NCBI RefSeq assembly: GCF_000283155.1
Contig: NW_004454177.1
Location: 3,261,468-3,325,467, forward strand
Direction of reading: 5' to 3'
DNA from: Ceratotherium simum simum
Taxonomy: Eukaryota; Chordata; Mammalia; Perissodactyla; Rhinocerotidae
Length of the DNA stretch: 64,000 nucleotides
Within the stretch, counting starts at the first letter, position 1, and each line of letters opens with the position of its first letter. Below are positions 55,790 to 64,000 of the stretch, piece by piece. The notes beneath the pieces were generated by a model. The model made no database searches, was not told the DNA's origin, and saw nothing but the letters and a program-made list of their open reading frames with translations. The position numbers and the translations under genes were made by a program.

Positions 55790-57349
55790 GCATTCATTCA
55801 TTCAATCATTCCTTTATTTATTAATTCATCAAATACTTATTAAACGCCTACCTTAAGCAGGGCACTATGTACACAGAGAAGGATAAGATGTATTTCTGTT
55901 ATCAAAGCATCCAGAGGAGGATATTGCCATAAAAGCAAATAACCACAACCCAGTATGGTAAATGATATGACAAAATCTTATTACGCTCCAGCCATAAGCC
56001 ACTCAGGTGCTCACTGTGCTGGGAAATCACAGACAACTAAGACTGGGTCCTTGGCTCTCAAAGATACCTGGGGGTGGGGAGAGAGACAGACCTGTACAAT
56101 GAAGTAAGTGGTTCAATAGAGAGAATCATGAAGTTCCAAGGAAGCACAGATAAAGGAAAACCAAACTCTTCCCAGTGGTGGAGGGAAGTTTTAGGGAAGG
56201 CCTCAGGCATTTATCTAACACACGAAGTGAGCACCTGCTACCTACCAGGTACTCTACCCGGCTTCACAGAAAAGGCAACCTTGAAGTCAGCATGTGAGTT
56301 TCCCAGGAAGGCAGGGAAACAAAGAGTGTTCCAGTGTGGGGAGCCCCCAAAGGCATGAGGAAGCCTGGGGTGACTGGTTCAGCTGGCCTGAGGGGTCTGA
56401 GCGCCTGGTGGGAGAGACTGGATGGGAGGACAGGAGCGTGAGCATGAAGGACCTTGTATGTCATGCTAAGGAATTTGGGGGGCACTCTGTAGGTGCTGAG
56501 AAACAATAGGAGGACTTTCAACAGACAGTGACATCATAAGATTTGCATTTTAGGGCTATCCTTCTCACAGCACTGTAGACATACTGGAGAGAGCTGAAAC
56601 ATAAGCTGGGAAGATGAGAAGGGGGTGATTTTAATAGTCCTGGAAAGAGACATGAGGCAGGTACTGAGGGGCAGGGCAATGAGGATCAACGAGAGGGAGC
56701 AGATTCAAGCGAGATTCATGAGGTAGGATCAACAGAGGGGCCGACTGTGGAGGGGTGGGAGGAGATGAGAAGGGCTCCCAGCCTCACTTACTATTTAGGT
56801 GGTGACATCACTGACTAGGATAAAGAATATAGGGAGATGAAGGTTGGTCACTTTTGTTTTTGGAGAAGAGTAGAGGAGATGATTTTGGAGTAGTATTCAT
56901 TAAGTTTGGGGCACACTGTATAGCAGCAGACAAAGGAACTGGCCTGGCTCTCCAGAGAACCATCCAGGATAGAGATATAGACCTGGGAGACCTCAGGTTA
57001 GGGTGGCAATGACCATTGGGATCTGGCATAGCATGGAGAGCAAGGAAAGAAGAGGAACAAGGCTAAGACCCTGGGGAGAGAGTGGAGGAAGAGAAGCTGA
57101 TGCAAGAGACTGAGATGCAATGGCGAGGCCAGCTGATGGAAGCAGGATGGAAGTCAAATAAAATAACGACTGAGAATTTTCCACAAGATTTGGCAATTAG
57201 GAGCTCACTGGGGACATTAGCAAGAGTCGTTCCAGTGGAGAGGTGGGGGCAGCATTTAGATCACAGCAGGCTGAGAAGTGGATGGTGTCAAGTAGCTTGT
57301 CTTCAAGGGAAGGAGCATGATTAGGGCAATGGGAGGAGTGAATACATTG
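55790..57349 (-). mobile_element. L2/CR1-clade LINE, minus orientation, runs into a gap
   Basis: The left end is the reverse of the L2 3' terminus ('CATTCATTCATTCAATCATT'). It continues through 'AGGACCTTGTATGTCATGC' and 'TAGCAAGAGTCGTTCCAGTG', which are the reverse of L2 reverse-transcriptase and C-terminal sequence. The copy is decayed and runs into the run of N at 57350. It is purine-rich on this strand. Confidence 0.7.
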
Positions 57350-57946
57350 NNNNNNNNNNNNNNNNNNNNNNNNNNNNNNNNNNNNNNNNNNNNNNNNNNN
57401 NNNNNNNNNNNNNNNNNNNNNNNNNNNNNNNNNNNNNNNNNNNNNNNNNNNNNNNNNNNNNNNNNNNNNNNNNNNNNNNNNNNNNNNNNNNNNNNNNNNN
57501 NNNNNNNNNNNNNNNNNNNNNNNNNNNNNNNNNNNNNNNNNNNNNNNNNNNNNNNNNNNNNNNNNNNNNNNNNNNNNNNNNNNNNNNNNNNNNNNNNNNN
57601 NNNNNNNNNNNNNNNNNNNNNNNNNNNNNNNNNNNNNNNNNNNNNNNNNNNNNNNNNNNNNNNNNNNNNNNNNNNNNNNNNNNNNNNNNNNNNNNNNNNN
57701 NNNNNNNNNNNNNNNNNNNNNNNNNNNNNNNNNNNNNNNNNNNNNNNNNNNNNNNNNNNNNNNNNNNNNNNNNNNNNNNNNNNNNNNNNNNNNNNNNNNN
57801 NNNNNNNNNNNNNNNNNNNNNNNNNNNNNNNNNNNNNNNNNNNNNNNNNNNNNNNNNNNNNNNNNNNNNNNNNNNNNNNNNNNNNNNNNNNNNNNNNNNN
57901 NNNNNNNNNNNNNNNNNNNNNNNNNNNNNNNNNNNNNNNNNNNNNN
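57350..57946. other. Assembly gap, 597 N
   Basis: 597 N between two purine-rich pieces that look like the same minus-strand L2. The non-round length suggests an estimated gap size. The open frames reported across it are artefacts. Confidence 0.99.
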
Positions 57947-58080
57947 CTCAGAGGAAGGAGCCAGAGGGGAGGGAGAAGCTGATAATGTCAGAAGAAAGGG
58001 GGCACTCTCTGAAGCAAGTCCAGTAAAAAGCCAGGTAGAGAAAGAGCCTGGAGCACAGGTCACAGGTTCATCTGGACCCG
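57947..58080 (-). mobile_element. L2/CR1-clade LINE, probable continuation past the gap
   Basis: Purine-rich sequence ('CTCAGAGGAAGGAGCCAGAG', 'GGGAGAAGCTGATAATG') directly after the N run resembles the strand pattern of the L2 before it. It is too short and decayed for a firm assignment. Confidence 0.45.
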
Positions 58081-58533
58081 AGCGGAGGGATGGCAGGGGA
58101 AGAGGGAAGGAGGCACGGCAAAGACTGCTCACTGGCCCCTAGGTGCCTTTTCCTTTCCTTCCTTTTAATAATCGAACACCCCAAGTGTTACCTGGACGCA
58201 TTGCTGCCCACCGACAGACTACATTTCCCAGCCTCCTCTGCAGCTGGAGGAGCCCATCAGCTGAATTTGGACCAGCGAGTGCGAGTGGAAGTGACTGTGG
58301 AACATCCTCGCCATCTCCCTGCCCCGGACTCTCCTTCCCTTATTTGGCGACTACAGGAACATGTAGAAACTACATGTTGATAATGGCAGCACTGCTTCTT
58401 GCCCCCTCCACACCCCGCCAGCCTCGGAGCACCATCTACCTCCAGATTTATATGGGAGAGAAATACTCCTCTATCTTTGAGCTCCTGCATTTTCAGGTCT
58501 CTTCATTCCTATAGCTCAGCCTATATTCCAACT

Positions 58534-59104
58534 CAGTGCTGTCCAATAGAAATATGATGCAAGCCACACTTGTCATTTCAAATTTTCTAGTAGCCACATT
58601 TTAAAAAGTAAAAAGAAACAGCTGACATAAAATTAATTTTAATATTATATTTTATTTAACCAAAATTTCTAAATACTATTATTTCAACATCTAATCAATA
58701 TAAAATTCATGGAGATATTTTTTATTCTTGTTTTCATGCTAAAACTTCAAAATCCAGTGTGTTTTGTTTCTTTTTTTTCGTGTGAGGAAGATTGGCCCTG
58801 AGCTAACACCTGCCAATCCTCCTCTTTTTGCCGAAGACTGGCTCTGGGCCAACATCCATGCCCATCTTCCTCCACTTCATATGGGACGCCGCCACAGCAT
58901 GACCTGACAAGCAGTGCATCGGTGCGCGCCCGGGATCCGAACCGGCGAACCCCAGGCCACCACAGCGGAGCGTGTGCACTTAACCGCTTGCGCCACCGGG
59001 CCGGCCCTCCAGTGTGTATTTTACACTTACTATACATCTCAATTCAGACCAGCCACAGTTCAAATGCTCAATAGTTAGTGGCTACCATATTGGACAGTGT
59101 AAGT
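58534..59104 (+). mobile_element. hAT DNA transposon (MER3-like), split by an ERE SINE
   Basis: It begins CAGTGCTGTCCAATAGAAAT, has 'TTTTCTAGTAGCCACATTTT' and 'CATCTAATCAATATAAAATT', is interrupted at 58763-59007 by the ERE, then resumes 'TTTTACACTTACTATACATC' and ends 'GCTACCATATTGGACAGTGT'. The two ends are near inverted repeats. The family name is from memory and less certain than the class. Confidence 0.78.
58763..59007 (-). mobile_element. ERE SINE (equine repetitive element), near full length
   Basis: Read on the minus strand it starts GGGCCGGCCC, has the tRNA-like head (GGTGGCGC..GGTTAAGTGC..GGTTCGGATCC), then 'CCCAGAGCCAGTCTTC' and 'GTTAGCTCAGGGCCAATC', and ends in an A-rich tail. 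The 10-bp direct repeat TCCAGTGTGT flanks it at 58753-58762 and 59008-59017. It sits inside a hAT DNA transposon, so it is younger than that element. The orientation is sense to GRIK4. Confidence 0.95.
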
Positions 59105-59379
59105 CTAACTAACACTACTAGGTACAGCTGTAAATAAATATTTTGGCAGGTTAAGAGAGACTGAGCTTGATAGATTCTATTTTCTCTGAGAAGAAGCAAA
59201 ACAGTCACCTCCTGAGTGCAAGAGTGACCAAGATGGGGTAAGTAGCTTCACGTGAACACTGAGACTAGGTGCTCTGATATGTACAGGTGTCTCTGTTTGG
59301 GCCCAGCTGAAATGAGGTATTGGTGTGTTTCTGCAAGCAGCCTCAGGACACAGGTGAAAGCAAGGCAGGTAGATGTCAG

Positions 59380-59850
59380 AACAATCAAGAGCAGGAGTTA
59401 ACAGGTGGGTGGGCAGGATGAGGGGACAAGGGAATTGAAAGCACTAACAAAAAAGGACGTGAAACCCAGAAACGGCTGTCCAACTGGTTAGAGCCAGAGG
59501 GTGTGAGAGGCTGTGGATACTAGAATATGCGAGTATGTAGAAGAGCAGCAGCGGTGGCTGCGAGATGGGAAAAGCCGGGAGGATAAGATGCTGCTTTCAG
59601 ATGGTGGGATTTTGAAATTTAAGGTTTTAGAGGCAGAAGAGGATCAAGGGTTGCCACATCCAGAGTGTGGGTGAGACAGTGAAGTGGAGAGGAAGCAGGT
59701 CACTGGAGGGGAGGACGTTAAGGATCCCCAAGGCAGTGGCACTAGGCAATGGATTCACGGGCACTGAGGATGATCAGGGCGAGAGCCAAGGTAGAGATGA
59801 GAGGAAGGCTATGAGCCAGGGGTCCAAGTCCTACGTGAGAATGGCAGGCA
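59380..59850 (-). repeat. Purine-rich stretch, possible L2/CR1 remnant
   Basis: 'GGGATTTTGAAATTTAAGG' and 'GTGAGACAGTGAAGTGGAGAGG' style purine-rich sequence resembles reversed L2, but I found no diagnostic piece. It may be plain intron. Confidence 0.3.
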
Positions 59851-61034
59851 CAAGGTGAGTGGAGATTTGTCCTGGGGAACAATGGCGGCGGGGGCGGAGG
59901 GGGCTGTTTGTTGGTTGCACTAGGGAGCAGGGAAATGCAGCTGCCACTCTCTCGACCACGCAGTTGCCTCTGGAGATGGGTGGAAGGGAAGCACGCCATC
60001 TCACAGGTTTGGGTTCTGGCAAGTGGAAGCAGCCATGTGTGACAGGCTGGACCTCTTGGCAGTGGAACAGGGCTCTGTGACAAGCGGAAAGGGCCTGGAG
60101 GGAGGTCAGGAGAGGAGTATGAGCTGGGGAGAAGGCACAGAGCCACAAGGGGAAGTGATGGGAAGGAGGATGGGCGATGGGGCCTGCACACGAGAGCGAG
60201 AGCATTGCTGAGTACTGTTTCTTGGTACCACGGGCCTGCTCTCTCAACTGTGAACGTGTAAGTGCAGGAACCCTGTCTGTATTTCCCAGTGTCCTCCATA
60301 CAAGGCAGCACAGATCCAGGCAAATACGAGGCACGCGTGCCTTCCAAACTTGTTAAAAGACTTGATCCTGAAGTGTGCTAATTGTTGGACTCGCACAACA
60401 CAGTTCACCTTTTGGTCCGTCTCTAATCCTTCATACCCCCACAGTTAACAAAGGACATGACCCCTGGAAAAAATAATTATGCATAAAGCCCCTGGCATAA
60501 ATGGCAATACATCTGTGTTTAGTGCCTTACTAACATGGTCACTCTATAAAGTCTCTGTATACCTGATTGATATTCACACTTAACCTGAAGCTCATCCCTT
60601 CTCTCTGAATCTTGCTACCTCCCTCTAGGTTTTCTTTGGGGATGGGCAGTTCCCACGTGTTCTCATGGTCACAGAGGGTGACCCCAGCTGTGTCTGTGGC
60701 AGTTCCCCCAGCCAGCTCTGGCTGGACCAGATGCACGACCGTGGCAGGGAAGTGCCTGGCATATCCACACTCAAGGCTCTCTGTGCACAGAGCCAGGCGG
60801 GGGAGAGAAAGAGTGGGCTGAAGGTGCTCCTTTGTCTTTTATAATGGCTGCCAGTGATAGCCTTCTGGCCAAGCTATGGGATAGAGCGGAATAAAGGCAG
60901 AGGGATGGGGAGTGATGGGGGCTGCTGGGAGCCTTAGTGGTCCAGCATGTACAAGGATGCCAGGCAAGGTCTGCCTTAACTCCAGAGGATCCTGAGCCCA
61001 GGTCAGGCTCACTGTCTGGGGGAATTCAATTTGA

Positions 61035-61180
61035 CGGGCACTTACCAAGCACCTATCTGACGCCAGGCATTAGGTGGGTAGATGCAGTTGAGAACACAAG
61101 ACATGGAAACATGAAGCAGCTCTGGTCCCTGCTCTCAAAGACTCATGGACTAGTTGGGTAGATGGTGATGGTGGGGGGAA
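61035..61180 (-). mobile_element. L2 LINE 3' relic, minus orientation
   Basis: 'CTTACCAAGCACCTATCTGA', 'CGCCAGGCATTAGGTGGGTA', 'CTGGTCCCTGCTCTCAAAGA' follow the reversed L2 3' UTR. Confidence 0.6.
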
Positions 61181-61273
61181 TGAGAGTAAAGAGCACAAGC
61201 AATGTGCTGGGCAGACTCTAAAATGTGAGCTCAGCTGGGAAGCTGGCAGGTACCATCCCCAGAATCCACTCAC

Positions 61274-61365
61274 CTCGGAGCCCCCACGGCTCCATGTTGT
61301 CTGCTGACCCACCCGTCAATCTCCATCAAGTTACATCACCCTGGCTTTGTGTTCCCTCCCTGATT
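61274..61365 (-). other. Exon-like segment, possible alternative 5' exon of GRIK4
   Basis: On the minus strand, CTCCCTCCCTAG (acceptor-like) is followed by 92 bases and then GTGAGTGG, a consensus donor. Inside is ATGGAGCCGTGGGGGCTCCG, ending at the donor with one leftover base (G). That is the phase needed to join the exon at 44151, which begins with two bases completing Ala. The resulting start would be short (MEPWGLR) with no signal peptide, so any real role would more likely be a 5' UTR exon. Splice-like signals this good also occur by chance. Confidence 0.25.
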
Positions 61366-62772
61366 CTAGGGAGGGAGACCCTAAGCCATAATAGCACTGA
61401 GGGGTTCTTATCTCTACATTTTACCCAAAGCTGTGAATAAATGAGGGTCAGGCCCACTGGAGTTTATAACGCAGGACCTTGTCCCCTCCAATCAGAAATG
61501 GCAATTACAATGGGAGCTAGATGTTTGACATGTTTGGTTGATGCTAATCTCCCCCTACCCAAGGAAAAGGGCAAGCAAGAGATAATGACCGATTAGAATA
61601 GCTTTGAGTTCTTTGCAAGAATATTTTTTGCAAGAATATGGCTAGAAAAATCCAAAGCACTGTTACTTTGATTGTTTTCACCTTGGAGTTATCTGTCTCT
61701 TTTCCAGAAGATCAAAGCACAAGTAATAGATCTTCTTGTTCATCGTCATCATCCCGCTGGGAAAGCGTCAGAACAGGCCAGGGAACATTTATCCAGGAGA
61801 ACATGAGGTTTAGAGAGTCTAAGGTAGGGCCGCACAATGGGAGAAGAACAGAACATTCTTTTGCTCATTCATTCGAAAAATATTCAGATAATGTCATCCT
61901 CTCTCTTTTGCCCTTTTCCTAAGATGGAAAGAAGGAGATTCACATCAACAAGATGTGTCAAAATTCTAGCTCACATTGTAATTCCTGTTTCTGACTAGGG
62001 AGGACAGTCACTGTTCTACGTGCTGGGGAAGCAATGTTCTCGTGGAGCCTACATCTAGAACGTTGGTAGAACTCTGTCTCACTCCTCCCTCAGCCTCCCT
62101 GAGGCCAGCACCTCCCTGCCACACTGCCTCCCACATAGTCTACAGAAGACTCAAACATCCTTTGTGCCACTTCACCAAAACAAACCCTCTCGGGTCTGTC
62201 CTCCCTCAAAAATCCATATTATGCACCATATTTCTCCTTGAGGCTAACTTGCTTTTAGCTGGTGTCCATGGTGCCTCAGAGTGTCCCTGGGGAATCACGT
62301 ATGCAGTGCTTTGCGGAGGGATAGTAAGGAGGAGTTGGGGTGGCCCCTTCAGGGCAGAGCAGTGGTCCCTGCCACCTGGAGCCCAGAAGAGCAGCCTAAG
62401 ACAGGGAGGGGAGCACTCTGAGAGCAGCGGGATGTGCCCAGGGTCTGCATCAGAACCCAGCAGACCAGGTCTTGGTCCTGGTTTTCGGAGCAACCTTACA
62501 CTGACTGGCTGAGTCTCCTAAAGAGCTGTTTTTGGCTGGAAGAGATGCTTAGTGGCTGTTGTCAGACTATTCAAAATGCACAGTGGGACAAGGGAAAAGA
62601 AATAGCACAAACCTGCAGGAGATAAAAAGCAGTCTCATTCAGATGCCATATGCCACAGAAGTAAAAAGCTAGTAAATTTAATTTAGTATAGACCATGCAA
62701 TTACCCACTTTAAAAAATAAGGACTGAGACCATAAACCCACTAAATTTCAAATCTTCATAATGAGCAGTTAA

Positions 62773-62960
62773 ATGAGAGAGAGAGAAAAAGAGAGGGAGC
62801 AGAGGGGGAAAGGAAGAAGAAAAAGGCAAGAGGAGAGAGGAGAGATGAAGGAAGAAGGAGAGAGGAAAGGGGGCGGGGAGGAAAAAGAAACAAAAGATTA
62901 GCAAGACAGAACATGAGACAGGCACGAAGCGAAAAACAGGAAGAAAAAGAAACAGAGCGT
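62773..62960. repeat. GA-rich purine tract
   Basis: About 190 bp that is nearly all A and G on the plus strand, with few pyrimidines. It is polypyrimidine on the GRIK4 transcript strand. Confidence 0.93.
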
Positions 62961-63137
62961 AATGCACTGCATGGTCCCGGAGGAATTTCCCGTTCTTGGG
63001 GTCTTCTGAGTCTGTTGCCAAAAAGATTTAAAGTCACAACTGTAGGCACAGAAGGGGACAAAATCTCACTCTGCAGAATAGAAAATATTCACTCGTGTTT
63101 TTTCTCTCCATTCCCACAACTACCATCCTAGTTTAGA

Positions 63138-63350
63138 GCCAGGTTTCTCAACCTTGGCACTACTTGGACCCGGATAATTCTTTGTTGTGGGGGCCTATCA
63201 TGTGTTGTGGAAAGTTTACAGCACCCCTGGCTTCTATCCACTAGATGCCACTAGCACCCTTTCCAGTTGTGACAACCCCAAATGCCTCCAGATATTGCCA
63301 AATGTCCCCAGGGTACAGGGGCGGCAAACCGTCCCCAGTGGAGAACCACT
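63138..63350 (+). mobile_element. MER20 DNA transposon (hAT-Charlie), near full length
   Basis: It runs from 'GGTTTCTCAACCTTGGCACT' through 'GGATAATTCTTTGTTGTGGG', 'CACTAGATGCCACTAGCACC' and 'TGCCAAATGTCCCCAGGG' to 'GGAGAACCACT'. The 8-bp direct repeat AGTTTAGA at 63130-63137 and 63351-63358 is the size expected for hAT insertions. It is non-autonomous, with no transposase. Confidence 0.92.
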
Positions 63351-63374
63351 AGTTTAGACCATTATCACTTCACA

Positions 63375-63500
63375 ACTCAACCCTTGCCCCCAACAGTTCT
63401 CTGTCCTTTCAGAGTCCTCCTGCTCCACCATCCTCTTCATAAAGCCCCAAGGCACCACTCTGAGGGCATCACTTCACTATTCAGAACCACTTAAAAGCAT
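63375..63500 (+). mobile_element. L2 LINE fragment
   Basis: 'CTCCTGCTCCACCATCCTCT', 'AAGCCCCAAGGCACCACTCT' resembles decayed L2 coding sequence in sense orientation. Confidence 0.4.
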
Positions 63501-63504
63501 CCCA

Positions 63505-64000
63505 GTAGAACTAAATAAAAAATAATACTGGAGACCTACAATGTGCCTGGTTTTGTTCTAAGCCCTGGAAATAGCCTGGTGAACTCAACTGAGACCTAGA
63601 CTCAAAGATCTTATGCTCTAGGTGGGGAAGGCAGACAATGAACATGTAAAGAAAGAAATATAAAGTAATTTCAGATAGCAAGAAGTGCCATGGGAAAAAA
63701 AGGGTAGTATGAGAGAATGATGGAGGGTGGTCAGGGAAGGCACATTTCTAAAGAGGCATCATCTGAGCTGAGACCTAACCAATGAGGAAGAAGAAGCCAT
63801 CGAGGAGACGGGAAGAACATTCCAAGCTGAAGTAACAAGACAAGAAAGAGGAGGGCAGGCACTGGAGTTTAGTGGCTGGAGTGCAGTGAATGAGGGGAAG
63901 CACGGAAGGAGGCAAGGTGAAGAGGGAGACAGAGGCCATCATACTGCCTCATGGGCCGTGAGGAGAAGTTTAACCTTATTCCAGTTGCAATGGGCAGTCA
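63505..64000 (-). mobile_element. L2/CR1-clade LINE, minus orientation, runs off the window
   Basis: It begins 'CCTACAATGTGCCTGGTTTT', 'GTTCTAAGCCCTGGAAATAG' and continues purine-rich ('GGTCAGGGAAGGCACATTTC', 'AACATTCCAAGCTGAAGTAA', 'CTTATTCCAGTTGCAATGGG'), the reverse of the L2 3' region. It is cut by the window end. Confidence 0.7.

Larger units (their letters stand above)
44152..64000. other. GRIK4 intron upstream of the first placed coding exon (partial)
   Basis: No sequence resembling the GluK4 signal-peptide exon was seen, so this is read as part of a long 5' intron. It contains two MLT1 LTRs in inverted orientation (46966-47318, 47824-48200), long L2 segments, L1 segments, a hAT element split by an ERE (58534-59104), MER20 (63138-63350), a purine-rich tract (62773-62960) and two runs of N. 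I recognise nothing in 45770-46660, 48210-49390, 60350-61030 or 61370-62700. A run of 597 N could hide a small exon. Confidence 0.8.

Noticed and set aside
57197..58132. 311-codon minus and 221-codon plus open frames
   Set aside because: They exist only because the run of N contains no stop codons.
59742..60347. 201-codon minus-strand, proline- and serine-rich open frame
   Set aside because: It comes from purine-rich sequence read in reverse. No known domain and no start context.
44152..64000. GluK4 signal-peptide exon
   Set aside because: I looked for the reverse of an MPRVSAPL-type start and saw none. It is probably outside the window or in a gap.

Overview
This window looks like nuclear DNA from a placental mammal, and more narrowly a perissodactyl (horse, ass or rhinoceros group). 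The strongest species clue is four copies of the tRNA-derived ERE SINE, with its GGGGCCGGCCC head and 'GATGTTAGCTCAGGGCC' body, a family known from horses and their relatives. Three of the four have clear target-site duplications and the fourth a probable one. L1, L2, L3/CR1, MIR, MaLR (MLT1) and hAT repeats fill much of the rest. There are no bacterial-style genes, and no long open reading frame is believable as a gene by itself.

The only protein-coding gene I can support is GRIK4, encoding the high-affinity kainate receptor subunit GluK4 (KA1), on the minus strand. Five consecutive coding exons can be placed to the base, each with AG/GT splice sites and matching phases: 43987-44151, 31862-31959, 27417-27582, 17655-17833 and a 54-bp exon at 13194-13247. 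Joined, they give about 221 residues of the extracellular amino-terminal domain (about residues 28-248). I did not find the upstream signal-peptide exon or the downstream exons (rest of the amino-terminal domain, ligand-binding domain, channel). They probably lie outside the window; the first could also be in the 597-bp N gap.

Layout by region. 1-13193: intron downstream of the 54-bp exon, with L1, ERE, MIR and L2 copies. 13248-17654: 4.4-kb intron with one L1 and a C-rich tract that can form a G-quadruplex on the transcript strand. 17834-27416: 9.6-kb intron with many MIRs, an L3/CR1 relic and a CpG-richer patch near 22.6-23.0 kb. 27583-31861: 4.3-kb intron, mostly unique. 31960-43986: 12.0-kb intron with L2, MIR, L1 and an ERE. 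44152-64000: part of the intron upstream of the first placed exon, with an inverted pair of MLT1 LTRs, long L2 blocks, L1 copies, a hAT element split by an ERE, a MER20 element and two assembly gaps (45463-45562 and 57350-57946).

I found no new biological system. The items most worth a second look are a possible alternative 5' exon at 61274-61365 whose splice phase fits GRIK4, the G-quadruplex tract, a rearranged L2 with a 94.6% identical internal duplicate, nested repeat insertions with intact target-site duplications, and a few repeat-free AT-rich blocks that may be conserved regulatory elements.
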